DNA from: Caulobacter segnis
Lineage (GTDB): Bacteria > Pseudomonadota > Alphaproteobacteria > Caulobacterales > Caulobacteraceae
Length of the DNA stretch: 64,000 bases
Assembly: GCF_029543125.1 (NCBI RefSeq)
Contig: NZ_JARQWW010000004.1
Span: 406,980-470,979, forward strand
Direction: 5' to 3'
Shown here: piece after piece, positions 31,425 through 39,705 of the stretch
How positions within the stretch are numbered: the stretch's first letter is position 1
Layout of the letters: each line of letters opens with the position of its first letter
Notes under the pieces: model-generated
What the model was told of the DNA's origin: nothing
The model's input: the letters and a program-made list of their open reading frames with translations, nothing else
Database searches by the model: none
Translations under genes and position numbers: made by a program

Positions 31425-31799
31425 TCAGGCCCCCAGGAACATCCGCACGTTCTTGGCCAGAAACCGGGGGTCGAACGGCTTGGTCACCGCCCCCTTGCCG
31501 CCCAGGGCGCGCAGTTCCTGCAAGGTCACCGCGTGGGAGTGGCCGGTGACGAACACCACCGGCGTCTCCGCGTGGCCCGGCATCTTGCGCATCTCCTCCA
31601 GCACAGTCAGCCCGTCCATCCCCGGCATCACCAGGTCCAGCAGCACGCCGTCGGGGTGAAAACGGCTCAGGATCGACAGCGCCTCCTCGCCCGAGGAGGC
31701 GAAGGTGATGGTCATTTCGGGATCAAGCGCCAGGGCCGCGCCGGCCAGATCGTGCATGTCGGGGTCGTCATCGACATAAAGCAGGTTCAGGGGGCGCAT
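31425..31799 (-). CDS. Stand-alone response regulator receiver protein
   Basis: 124-residue CheY-like domain with no output domain. It has the acidic pocket VDDDPDMHD, the phosphorylated Asp in LLDLVMPGMDG (~residue 53), the Thr in VFVTGHS and the Lys in TKPFD. Of the ATGs, 31799 has GAGG six bases upstream. Such proteins pass phosphate between kinases or bind a partner. No kinase is adjacent; a hybrid kinase lies at 60204-62615 but nothing links them. The partner is unknown. Confidence 0.88.
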   Translation of the reverse strand: MRPLNLLYVDDDPDMHDLAGAALALDPEMTITFASSGEEALSILSRFHPDGVLLDLVMPGMDGLTVLEEMRKMPGHAETPVVFVTGHSHAVTLQELRALGGKGAVTKPFDPRFLAKNVRMFLGA

Positions 31800-31954
31800 G
31801 GGCATCCTCACAAAACGCGGAGCGGCGGCGTCAGTATTCACCGCCCGCCCTGCGGCGCCTAGCCGCTGCGACAGCCTGACCGCTCGCTCATCTTGCGTTC
31901 ATCATGCTGTCGTAAGGTCGTCGTGCAAGTGCAACAGCCAGGGCCAGACCTCCC

Positions 31955-32170
31955 ATGCGACAGCGTCAACTCCTCGACGCCTTCGTGCTCGAACTCAACA
32001 ACGCCACGGCCGCGCGCGAGGCCTATGAAAGCCTGCCCGCGCCCCTGAAGCCTGGCGCCGAGCTGCTGATCCGCCACGACAGCGCCCAGATCGCCACCCC
32101 CTCGGCCGACGCGGCCGAATGGCTGAAGACCTACTATTGCAGCCACGGCGGCGAGGCCCTCGCCGCCTAA
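31955..32170 (+). CDS. Small hypothetical protein
   Basis: 71 residues with no family recognised: MRQRQLLDAFVLELNNATAAREAYESL, then a PLKPGAELLIRHDSAQI segment and a C-terminal WLKTYYCSHGGEALAA. It reads as a short helix pair and strand, probably cytoplasmic. No strong ribosome-binding site is seen, but codon use is typical of the neighbours. It lies divergently from the response regulator. A 25-bp tandem duplication (32150-32174 and 32185-32209) spans its stop codon. Confidence 0.55.
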   Translation: MRQRQLLDAFVLELNNATAAREAYESLPAPLKPGAELLIRHDSAQIATPSADAAEWLKTYYCSHGGEALAA

Positions 32171-32496
32171 GGGCAAGAAGAGACGGCGAGACCCTCGCCG
32201 CCTAAGGGCCCAATCCGCTCATCCCCGCGCAGGCGGGGACCCAAGCTGAATCCCCCCAACGAAAAGGGCGACGCCTTTCGGCGCCGCCCTCGTCGGTCGT
32301 CACGCAGCCGTAGGGGGATCAACTGCTGCAAGAGCTCAACAAGTCTCCGACTCGTGCAGATTGCGTGATCGCTCCGAGAAAAACAACCTATAATTGTTTT
32401 GAAGCGCACGCATTTCGTCGCATGGCCAAGCTTGGAGCCGGAAGCTCCGCCAGGGGTTCTTCCAGGGTTCCAGCCGCAAGCACGAGAGACCACGCC
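32171..32496. other. Intergenic region with repeat fragments and a hairpin
   Basis: This space holds the second unit of a 25-bp tandem duplication (32185-32209), a partial palindromic element CTCATCCCCGCGCAGGCGGGG (32218-32238, related to the one inside the oxoprolinase gene), a strong hairpin at 32265-32290, and a stretch near 32385-32400 richer in A and T (ACAACCTATAATTG) that contains TATAAT and is probably the promoter of the downstream PEBP gene. Confidence 0.5.
32265..32290. terminator. Strong 11-bp hairpin with TTTC loop
   Basis: AGGGCGACGCC pairs with GGCGCCGCCCT (one mismatch) around TTTC. It follows the small hypothetical gene and repeat fragments. No clear T-run on the plus strand, so termination efficiency is uncertain; on the minus strand no gene ends here. 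Confidence 0.4.
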
Positions 32497-33162
32497 ATGG
32501 CTCAGTCCAAGCCCCCGCAACATGCCCGCGCGCCGCTCGCCATCCAGGCGGTCCAGCCGCGCATGGCCGGCGCCCTTGTCCTGACCTCCCCCGCCATCGG
32601 CGACGACGGCCGCATCGACGCGCTCTACAGCGCCGACGAGGACAACCTCTCCCCGCCCCTGGCCTGGAACCCGGTGCTGGAGGCCGAAAGCTTCGCCCTG
32701 ATCGTCGAGGACCCCGACGCTCCCGGCGACGCGCCCTTCGTCCACTGGATGATCTGGGACATCCCCGGCACGGCGACCGAGCTGCATCGCGGCGTCATGG
32801 AAGGCCCCTATCCGCAAAGCCCCGTCGGCCCGATCCAGGGCAAGAACGGCCACGGCCACAACGCCTGGTTCGGCCCCCGGCCGCCCGCCGGTCACGGCCT
32901 CCACCGCTACCACTTCCAGCTCTTCGCCCTGGGCAAGCGCCTCGGCATGGGCCCCAACACCCCCCTGCCCGACCTCCTCAACGCCCTGAAGGCCGAGACC
33001 ATCGCCAGCGCCGACCTGGTGGGAACCTTCAAGACCAAGGACCCCGCTGACCTGTCCATCCCCCGCACCTTCGCCGCCAACGATCACGGACGGGGCGGAT
33101 TGGACGAGGATGACGTGGACAGGCATGCGCCGCATGGGCCGGATGGGGTGGTGAGACCCTGA
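32497..33162 (+). CDS. YbhB/YbcL family (PEBP, Raf-kinase-inhibitor-like) protein
   Basis: 221 residues of the phosphatidylethanolamine-binding protein family. Hallmarks are EDNLSPPLAW (~residue 50), LIVEDPDAPGDAPFVHWMIWDIP (the DPDxP ligand-pocket motif) and HRYHFQLFALGKRLGM. The C-terminal ~25 residues (DEDDVDRHAPHGPDGVVRP) extend beyond the usual domain end. No signal peptide, so probably cytoplasmic. The function of bacterial members is not known. Start MAQSKPPQ at 32497, as upstream in-frame sequence does not resemble the family. Ends at a bidirectional terminator shared with rpoD. Confidence 0.87.
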   Translation: MAQSKPPQHARAPLAIQAVQPRMAGALVLTSPAIGDDGRIDALYSADEDNLSPPLAWNPVLEAESFALIVEDPDAPGDAPFVHWMIWDIPGTATELHRGVMEGPYPQSPVGPIQGKNGHGHNAWFGPRPPAGHGLHRYHFQLFALGKRLGMGPNTPLPDLLNALKAETIASADLVGTFKTKDPADLSIPRTFAANDHGRGGLDEDDVDRHAPHGPDGVVRP

Positions 33163-33170
33163 ATCAAAAA

Positions 33171-33195
33171 CGCCCCGGAGATCGTCTCCGGGGCG
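33171..33195. terminator. Bidirectional rho-independent terminator (PEBP gene / rpoD)
   Basis: An 11-bp perfect stem CGCCCCGGAGA with its complement and a TCG loop lies between convergent stops. It is followed by TTTT on the plus strand and by TTTTT on the minus strand (AAAAA at 33166-33170), the classic two-way terminator layout. Confidence 0.88.
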
Positions 33196-33209
33196 TTTTC
33201 GTTTCCGTC

Positions 33210-35156
33210 CTAGCTGTCCAGGAAGCTGCGCAGCTTCCGGCTCCGTGACGGGTGCTTCAGCTTCCGCAGGGCTTTCGCCTCGATCTGACGGATGCGTTCG
33301 CGGGTCACGCTGAACTGCTGGCCCACTTCCTCAAGGGTGTGGTCGGTGTTCATGCCGATGCCGAAGCGCATGCGCAGGACGCGTTCCTCGCGCGGCGTCA
33401 GGGACGCCAGGACGCGGGTGGTGGTCTCGCGCAGGTTGCTCTGGATCGCCGCGTCGATGGGCAGGACGGCGTTCTTGTCCTCGATGAAGTCGCCCAGGTG
33501 GCTGTCCTCTTCGTCCCCGATCGGGGTTTCGAGGGAGATCGGCTCCTTGGCGATCTTCAGGACCTTGCGCACCTTCTCCAGCGGCATGGCGAGCTTTTCG
33601 GCCAGCTCCTCCGGGGTCGGCTCGCGGCCGATCTCGTGCAGCATCTGGCGGCTGGTGCGGACGATCTTGTTGATCGTCTCGATCATGTGGACCGGGATGC
33701 GGATGGTCCGGGCCTGGTCGGCGATCGAGCGGGTGATCGCCTGACGGATCCACCAGGTGGCGTAGGTCGAGAACTTGTAGCCGCGGCGGTATTCGAACTT
33801 GTCCACCGCCTTCATCAGGCCGATGTTGCCTTCCTGAATCAGGTCCAGGAACTGCAGGCCGCGGTTGGTGTACTTCTTGGCGATGGAGATCACGAGGCGC
33901 AGGTTGGCCTCGACCATCTCCTTCTTGGCCTGACGGGCCTCGCGCTCGCCCTTCTGCACGGTCTGGACGATGCGGCGGTAGTCGTCGATCGGCACGCCGG
34001 TCTCGGTGGCCAGCGCCGCGATCTCCTGGCGGATGTCGCCGATCTGGCTGCCGTCGTTCTCGCTGAACTTGGTCCAGCGGACGCCCATGGTCTTCACCGT
34101 CTCGGCCCAGTTCGGGTTCAGCTCCTGGCCGAAATAGGCCTTGAGGAACTCCGAGCGGCTGATGCCGTAGCTGTCGGCCAGGCGCAGCAGGCGGCCTTCC
34201 AGGCCCACCAGGCGCTTGTTGATCGCATAGAGCTGGTCGACCAGGGCCTCGATGCGGTTGTTGTTCAGCTTCAACGTCTTCAGCTTGCCGACGATGGCGC
34301 TGGTGGCGGCCTCATAGGCCTTGCGGTCGGCGGCCGACAGGTCCTCGCCGCGCAGGCGGCTCTCGACCAGCTTCTCTTGCAGGCGGCGGAAGCTTTCGAA
34401 CTCCGAGGCGATGGCGTCCAGGGTCGCCATGACGCCTTCGCGCAGCTCGGCCTCCATGGCGCTGACGGTCGGGCCGGCGCCGTCGTCGAAGTCGTCATCG
34501 CTCTCGCCTTCGCCCTCGGCGGCGGCTTCGGCGCCCTCTTCGGCCTCTTCCTCGGCTTCGCCTTCAGCCGGCGCGCCTTCGGTCGGCAGCCCGCCCTTTT
34601 CGCCGCCATAGGTCTGCTCAAGGTCGATGACCTCGCGCAGCAGGATGCGGCCGCTGCCCAGCTCTTCGCGCCACACCATGATGGCTTCGAAGGTCAGGGC
34701 GCTTTCGCACAGCCCGCGGATCATGGTGTCGCGGCCGGCCTCGATGCGCTTGGCGATGGCGATTTCGCCCTCGCGCGACAGCAGCTCCACCGAGCCCATT
34801 TCGCGCAGGTACATGCGCACGGGGTCGTCGGTGCGGTCATAGGCGGGCTTGTCGTCGGTGGTGACGACGGCGCTTTCCTCGCGGTTGGCGACTTCGCCGC
34901 CTTCCTGGCCCTCGGCGTCTTCCTCGGCCTCGACCACGTTGACGCCCATCTCGCTCAGCATGGCGAGGGTGTCTTCAATGGCCTCGGAGGTCACTTCCTC
35001 CGACGGCAGCACCTTGTTCAGCTCGTCCATCGTGACGTAGCCGCGGGCTTTCGCCTGCTTGATGAACTTCTTTACGCCGGCATCGGTGAGGTCGAGTAGC
35101 GGGCCGTCCTTTTCCGGGGCGTCCGCAGTTTCCGTCTCGGCCGTTTGAGCAGTCAT
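33210..35156 (-). CDS. rpoD: RNA polymerase primary sigma factor RpoD (sigma-70)
   Basis: 648 residues. Region 1.1 ([23 protein letters not shown]), region 1.2 ([22 protein letters not shown]), a large acidic non-conserved insert (~200-240, [20 protein letters not shown]), region 2 ([24 protein letters not shown], then [13 protein letters not shown]) and region 4 ([24 protein letters not shown]) are all intact. It directs core polymerase to housekeeping promoters. GGAG precedes the ATG. It lies 87 bp downstream of dnaG on the same strand, the usual dnaG-rpoD pairing. Confidence 0.97.
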   Translation of the reverse strand: MTAQTAETETADAPEKDGPLLDLTDAGVKKFIKQAKARGYVTMDELNKVLPSEEVTSEAIEDTLAMLSEMGVNVVEAEEDAEGQEGGEVANREESAVVTTDDKPAYDRTDDPVRMYLREMGSVELLSREGEIAIAKRIEAGRDTMIRGLCESALTFEAIMVWREELGSGRILLREVIDLEQTYGGEKGGLPTEGAPAEGEAEEEAEEGAEAAAEGEGESDDDFDDGAGPTVSAMEAELREGVMATLDAIASEFESFRRLQEKLVESRLRGEDLSAADRKAYEAATSAIVGKLKTLKLNNNRIEALVDQLYAINKRLVGLEGRLLRLADSYGISRSEFLKAYFGQELNPNWAETVKTMGVRWTKFSENDGSQIGDIRQEIAALATETGVPIDDYRRIVQTVQKGEREARQAKKEMVEANLRLVISIAKKYTNRGLQFLDLIQEGNIGLMKAVDKFEYRRGYKFSTYATWWIRQAITRSIADQARTIRIPVHMIETINKIVRTSRQMLHEIGREPTPEELAEKLAMPLEKVRKVLKIAKEPISLETPIGDEEDSHLGDFIEDKNAVLPIDAAIQSNLRETTTRVLASLTPREERVLRMRFGIGMNTDHTLEEVGQQFSVTRERIRQIEAKALRKLKHPSRSRKLRSFLDS

Positions 35157-35243
35157 CTAGGTCTCCGAATTCGTCGCCGCGCATATGTGCAATTGCGGCG
35201 CCGAAAAAATCCTTATGAGGCGTTAGGTCGCGTCGTTTCGGGC

Positions 35244-37139
35244 TCAGATCGCTTCAGACCACAGGCTGCCCGAGCGGACCGCGCGCTTGAGATTGTCCCG
35301 CTCCGTCTTCAAGCGCTCGAAAGCCTCCATGTCGGAACGTCCCCCAAGGCGACCCTTGGCGGAGCTGACGGCTTCCTCGAGCGCAGCCAGACGGTTCAGA
35401 ACCGACAAAGCGTGCGACCACTGGGACCTGGCGGCCTCGATCGTGACATCCTGTTTCAGGAAGGGCGCGCCCGATGCGGCGGCGGCCCGGTCGATGTCAG
35501 TCAAAAGCGCGGCAAACCCACGTGTTCGCAGATGGCGTGCGAGTCCCTCCGAGTCAAGGCCTTCTGCTTCAAGACGCACGCTTGTCAGCTCGTTGGCGAG
35601 GTCCCTCAAAGCCGGATCGCCGAACCCCTTGGTGGGCAGATCCTCCAGATGGTCGTCCAGCCGGTGCGGATCCTCCAGCGCGCCCTTGGCCAGGGCGGCG
35701 GCCAGGGGATCGAGCGAATTGGCCAGCCGCTCGGCGGCGGCGAGACCCTGCGGCGTCGGCGGAAGCAGCGGCGGCTGCCCCTTTTTCCAGGCGCCGCCGC
35801 GGCCACCCTCATACGGTGCGCGCGGCTGCCAGGCCGGGCGCGCCTTGGGCGCGTCACGCCCCAGCAGCGCATCCAGCCGCTCCAGCAGATCGTCGCGATA
35901 GGCCTGGGCCAGGTCCTTGTCGGCGATGGTCTGGGCGGCGGCGCGCAGGCGCTGCTTCAGCCCCGCCTTGCGCTCGGGCGTGTCGAGCGGCTCGGCGTCC
36001 TTCTCGCGCGTGAACAGCGCCTCCACGAACGGCGTGGTGTTGGCCAGCTGGCTCTTCAGCGCCGCCGCGCCCTGCTCGCGCAGCACGTCGTCGGGGTCCT
36101 TGCCGCCCTCCACCACCGAGAAGCGGAAGCTCCGCCCGGGCTTGAGCAGCGGCAAGGCCCGGTCGATGGCGCGGCTGGCGGCGCGCTGGCCGGCCTTGTC
36201 ACCGTCGAAGGACAGGGTGGGCTCCGGATGAAGGCGCCACAGCACCTCCATCTGCTCCTCGGTCAGGGCGGTGCCCAACGGCGCCACGGCCGAAATCCCC
36301 GCCCGCTGGCAGGCGATCACGTCCATATAGCCCTCGACCACCACCAGGGCGGCGTCACCGCCCCCGGCCTGGCCGGCGTGCAGGATTTTGCGGGCCTCCG
36401 GCAAACCGTACAGCAGCCGCCCCTTGTGGAAGAGGCTGGTCTCCGGCCCGTTCAGGTATTTGGCCCGGGCCTCCGGGTCCATGGCCCGCCCGCCGAAGCT
36501 GACGATCTTTCCCCGCGCGTCGGCGATGGGAAAGATGATGCGGTCGCGGAACCGGTCATAGGGCGCGCCGCCGTCCTCCGGCGCGATCAGCAGGCCGGCG
36601 TCCACCAGATCGCCGGGCCGGGCGCCCTTGGCGATCAGGTAGTCCTTCAGCGCCGTGCGGCCCGGCGGCGAAAAGCCCAGGCCGAACCGCTTCCATTCAC
36701 TCTCGGGCAGGCCGCGCTTTTCCAGATAGGCCCGCGCCGCGGCGCCCACCGGGCGGCGCAGCTCGGCCTCGAACCACTTGGCCGCCTGGTCCATCCAGTC
36801 GGTGAGACTCTTTCGCTTTTCCTCCTGCTGGGCCGATTGGGCGTCCGGCTCCGGCATGGGCACCCCCGCCTCGGCGGCCAGGCGCTCCACCGCCTCGACG
36901 AAGGTCAGACGCTCGGTCTCCTGGAAGAAGGCGATCAGGTCGCCGTGCTTGCCGGAGCTGAAGTCGTGAAAGAAGCCCTTGTCGTCATTGACGAAGAAGG
37001 ACGGGCTCTTCTCTTTGGAGAACGGCGACAGGCCGACGAACTCCCGCCCCTGACGCTTCAGCTTCACGGACTTGCCGATCACGTCCGACAGACGGACGCG
37101 CGACTTGATCTCCTCGAGGAAGCGGTCGTCGAAGCGCAT
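35244..37139 (-). CDS. dnaG: DNA primase DnaG with degenerate zinc-binding domain
   Basis: 631 residues. It makes RNA primers for replication. The TOPRIM core is intact (VVVEGYMDVIACQRAG with the catalytic Glu, LSFDGDKAGQRAA) and the C-terminal helicase-binding region is present. The N-terminal CHC2 zinc motif is not: at the positions of the four ligands I see S38, S41, D59 and S62 (GLSPFSKEKSPSF and FHDFSSGKHGD). This looks like a lineage trait rather than an error, since the surrounding fold is preserved. Start ATG 37139 (MRFDDRFLEEIK). Upstream of rpoD. Confidence 0.93.
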   Translation of the reverse strand: MRFDDRFLEEIKSRVRLSDVIGKSVKLKRQGREFVGLSPFSKEKSPSFFVNDDKGFFHDFSSGKHGDLIAFFQETERLTFVEAVERLAAEAGVPMPEPDAQSAQQEEKRKSLTDWMDQAAKWFEAELRRPVGAAARAYLEKRGLPESEWKRFGLGFSPPGRTALKDYLIAKGARPGDLVDAGLLIAPEDGGAPYDRFRDRIIFPIADARGKIVSFGGRAMDPEARAKYLNGPETSLFHKGRLLYGLPEARKILHAGQAGGGDAALVVVEGYMDVIACQRAGISAVAPLGTALTEEQMEVLWRLHPEPTLSFDGDKAGQRAASRAIDRALPLLKPGRSFRFSVVEGGKDPDDVLREQGAAALKSQLANTTPFVEALFTREKDAEPLDTPERKAGLKQRLRAAAQTIADKDLAQAYRDDLLERLDALLGRDAPKARPAWQPRAPYEGGRGGAWKKGQPPLLPPTPQGLAAAERLANSLDPLAAALAKGALEDPHRLDDHLEDLPTKGFGDPALRDLANELTSVRLEAEGLDSEGLARHLRTRGFAALLTDIDRAAAASGAPFLKQDVTIEAARSQWSHALSVLNRLAALEEAVSSAKGRLGGRSDMEAFERLKTERDNLKRAVRSGSLWSEAI

Positions 37140-37212
37140 CAGAATTGAGGGCGAGTTGGCGTCACGGCCCACCTTATGGTTGGCCGCTCACACCGCCAAG
37201 CCTTGGAAGAAC

Positions 37213-38382
37213 TCAGGCCTTCGCCTTGTCCATGTTCTCGGCGAAGCGTTCGAACAGGTAGAGGCTGTCCGTCGGCCCGGGGCTGGCTTCCGGGTGGTGC
37301 TGGACGCTGAACACCGGCTTGCCGGACAGTTCGATGCCGGCGTTGGTGCCGTCGAACAGGGAGACGTGAGTCTCCTTCACCGGGGCCGGCAGGGTTTCGC
37401 GCTCCACGGTGAAGCCGTGGTTCATGGACACGATCTCGACCTTGCCGGTCGTCAGGTCCTTCACCGGGTGGTTGGCCCCGTGGTGGCCCTGCTCCATCTT
37501 CACCGTCTTGGCGCCCAGGGCCAGGGCCAGCATCTGGTGGCCGAGGCAGATGCCGAACACCGGCTTGCCGCTCTCCACCAGCTTCTGGATTTCAGGCACG
37601 GCGTACTCGCCAGTCGCCGCCGGATCGCCCGGGCCGTTGGACAACAGGACGCCGTCCGGGTTGCGGGCCAGGATGTCCTCGGCCGACGTGTCGGCGGGGA
37701 CCACCGTCACGCGGGCGCCGACCTGGGCGAGCGAGCGCAGGATGTTGCGCTTCACGCCGAAGTCCATGACCACCACGTCGTACTTCGGCGCCTCGACCTT
37801 GCCGTAGCCTTCCGGCCACGACCATTCGGTCTCGGTCCATTCGAACGACTGGCGGGTGGAGGCGTCCTTGGCCAGGTCCAGGCCCACCAGGCCGGTCCAT
37901 TCGGCGGCCTTCTTCTGCAGGGCGGGAATGTCGAACTCGCCGTTCGGGCTGTGGGCGATGACGCCGTGCGGCATGCCTTTTTCGCGGATCAGGCGGGTCA
38001 GGGCGCGGGTGTCGACGCCGGCCAGGCCGACGACGCCGCGGCGCTCCATCCAAGCCGCCAGGGTCGATTCGGAGCGCCAGTTGGCCGGATCGGTCGGAGC
38101 GTCGCGGAAGATCGCGCCGCGGGCCGAGGTGTCCGACGAGCCGCCGATCTGCTCGATGTCCTCGAGGTTCGTGCCCACATTGCCCACGTGCGGGAAGGTG
38201 AAGGCGACGATCTGCGACATGTAGGACGGGTCGGTCAGGATCTCCTGATAGCCCGACATGGCGGTGTTGAAGCACACCTCGCCGAGGGCCTCGCCGGCCG
38301 CGCCGACGCCGATCCCTTGCAGGACCGTGCCGTCCGCCAGAACCAGAACCCCCGTCACCCCAGGCAGCAGCTCGATCGACAT
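37213..38382 (-). CDS. carA: Carbamoyl-phosphate synthase small subunit
   Basis: 389-residue glutaminase subunit that supplies ammonia to CarB for arginine and pyrimidine synthesis. The N-terminal domain has [21 protein letters not shown]. The class I glutaminase domain has the nucleophile Cys in [16 protein letters not shown] and the catalytic His-Pro-Glu in [13 protein letters not shown], with [13 protein letters not shown] before them. ATG 38382 has AGGAG eight bases upstream. carB is 5.3 kb away and divergently oriented, so the subunits are not one operon. A strong hairpin lies in the leader (38417-38445). Confidence 0.96.
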   Translation of the reverse strand: MSIELLPGVTGVLVLADGTVLQGIGVGAAGEALGEVCFNTAMSGYQEILTDPSYMSQIVAFTFPHVGNVGTNLEDIEQIGGSSDTSARGAIFRDAPTDPANWRSESTLAAWMERRGVVGLAGVDTRALTRLIREKGMPHGVIAHSPNGEFDIPALQKKAAEWTGLVGLDLAKDASTRQSFEWTETEWSWPEGYGKVEAPKYDVVVMDFGVKRNILRSLAQVGARVTVVPADTSAEDILARNPDGVLLSNGPGDPAATGEYAVPEIQKLVESGKPVFGICLGHQMLALALGAKTVKMEQGHHGANHPVKDLTTGKVEIVSMNHGFTVERETLPAPVKETHVSLFDGTNAGIELSGKPVFSVQHHPEASPGPTDSLYLFERFAENMDKAKA

Positions 38383-38416
38383 GGGACATTCTCCTGTGGG
38401 GTCATGGTCGCAAAAC

Positions 38417-38445
38417 GGCGGGCGAAGGGCCACCCCTCGCCCGCC
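38417..38445 (-). promoter_or_regulatory. Strong hairpin in the carA upstream leader
   Basis: GGCGGGCGA pairs with TCGCCCGCC, and an inner GGG/CCC pair closes a CCA loop after one A.C mismatch, giving a 12-bp stem 35 bp before the carA start. No gene ends here, so it is more likely a leader structure of carA than a terminator. Confidence 0.4.
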
Positions 38446-38558
38446 GGCAAACGGGCGCGTCATTACGGGCTGTGGTCGGCCGGGTCAACCGGTGAAACGG
38501 GCGTGGATGACGTCGAGTTCGCCCTGCGCTATCACCCCGCTCCGATCTGGAGCCTTCC

Positions 38559-39257
38559 ATGCCCATCACCACAGTCGGCTTGGACGCCGACGACACCCTC
38601 TGGCACAACGAGACCCTGTTCCGCCTGACCCACAAGCGGTTTGTGGACCTGATGTCCGACTGCGCCGAGGAAGCGACCCTGGAATCGCGCCTGGCCGAGG
38701 TGGAGAAGCGCAACCTTCGCCTCTACGGCTACGGGGCCAAGGGCTTCACCCTGTCGATGATCGAGACCGCGCTGGAGCTCAGCGGGGGCAAGGTCTCAAA
38801 CCGGGTGATCAGCGAAATCCTCGCCGCAGGCCGCGACCTGCTGGCCCATCCCATGGAGCCCCTGTCGGGGGTGGAGGCCGCCGTGGCCACCCTGGCCGAG
38901 CAGTACCGCCTGGTCCTGATCACCAAGGGCGACCTGCTGCATCAGGAGCAGAAACTGGCCGCCTCGGGCCTCGGCGACCACTTCGCCGCCGTCGAGATCG
39001 TCAGCGAGAAGGACGCCGACACCTATCGCCGCGTCTTCTCCCGCCACGGCACGGGTCCGGAGCAAGCCGCCATGGCCGGCAACTCCGTGCGCTCGGACAT
39101 CCTTCCCGCGCTGGAGGCCGGCAGCTACGCCGCCCTGATTCCCTATCCGCTGGTCTGGGCGCACGAAGCTGCAGAGGCTCCGACGGATCATCCCCGCTAC
39201 GCCCAGCTGGAGACCCTGGCCGACATGCCGGCCTGGCTGGCGCATCTGGAGGAGTAA
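38559..39257 (+). CDS. HAD-family hydrolase
   Basis: 232 residues of the haloacid dehalogenase superfamily, subfamily with a helical cap inserted after motif I. Motif I is VGLDADDTLWHN (D9 and D11), motif II the Thr of VLITKGD (~120), motif III Lys in the EIVSEKDADTY region, and motif IV AMAGNSVRSDILPAL. These are Mg-dependent phosphatases or phosphoglycolate phosphatase-like enzymes in the cytoplasm. The substrate is unknown. It is divergent from carA and ends at a dispersed repeat. Confidence 0.87.
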   Translation: MPITTVGLDADDTLWHNETLFRLTHKRFVDLMSDCAEEATLESRLAEVEKRNLRLYGYGAKGFTLSMIETALELSGGKVSNRVISEILAAGRDLLAHPMEPLSGVEAAVATLAEQYRLVLITKGDLLHQEQKLAASGLGDHFAAVEIVSEKDADTYRRVFSRHGTGPEQAAMAGNSVRSDILPALEAGSYAALIPYPLVWAHEAAEAPTDHPRYAQLETLADMPAWLAHLEE

Positions 39258-39259
39258 CT

Positions 39260-39404
39260 CTCCTCTCCCGCCCGGTAGCGAAGCGTATAGGGAGGTGGAT
39301 CGTCGCGCAGCGACGAGACGGAGGGGGCGCGGACGGAGCTCTGCGCTTGCGGACGCCGCCTCCACCAGTTCGTGGTCCCCCTCCCCCGCAGGCGGGGGAG
39401 GAGA
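39260..39404. repeat. Dispersed CTCCCC/GGGGAG palindromic intergenic repeat, copy 3
   Basis: A longer, more diverged relative of copies 1 and 2: TCTCCTCTCCCGCC, then TAGGGAGGTGGATCG, GACGGAGGGGG, and a closing CTCCCCCGCAGGCGGGGGAG hairpin. It fills the gap between the convergent HAD and DUF1272 genes. Confidence 0.7.
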
Positions 39405-39409
39405 AAAAT

Positions 39410-39655
39410 CTAAGCCGCACAAGCCCCGTGGTTCTTCACCACCCGCGCCGTCGATGCCGGGAACCGCGCCAGTTTCGCCGCCGGACGCACGGGCCGCCGC
39501 ACCAGCTCTCCCGAACACCCCGGGCACACCCCGCCCAGCCGATTGTCCGCGCAGTCGGCGCAGAAAGTGCATTCGAACGTGCAGATGCGCGCCTCCAGGC
39601 TTTCCGGCGACAGGTCGCGGTCGCAGCATTCGCAGTTGGGACGCAGGCTGAGCAT
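39410..39655 (-). CDS. DUF1272 small cysteine-rich protein
   Basis: 81 residues. The core LRPNCECCDRDLSPES, then ICTFECTFCADCADNRLGGVCPGCSGELVRRP, has cysteines arranged as two zinc-ribbon-like C-x2-C pairs, the DUF1272 pattern. Probably a zinc-binding cytoplasmic protein of unknown role. ATG 39655 has GGAAGGAG upstream. Divergent from the aminoacylase-like gene with 50 bp between starts. Confidence 0.82.
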   Translation of the reverse strand: MLSLRPNCECCDRDLSPESLEARICTFECTFCADCADNRLGGVCPGCSGELVRRPVRPAAKLARFPASTARVVKNHGACAA

Positions 39656-39705
39656 GGGTAGGGTCTCCTTCCAGTCCCTGATGGCAGAGGTCCGCGACAG
39701 CCGAA

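Noticed and set aside
33252..35099. 615-codon open frame opposite rpoD
   Set aside because: Mirror of a highly conserved sigma factor; Leu/Val/Asp-rich, without domain signs.
35145..37148. 667-codon open frame opposite dnaG
   Set aside because: Entirely antisense to a conserved primase, Gln/Leu/Gly/His-rich shadow.
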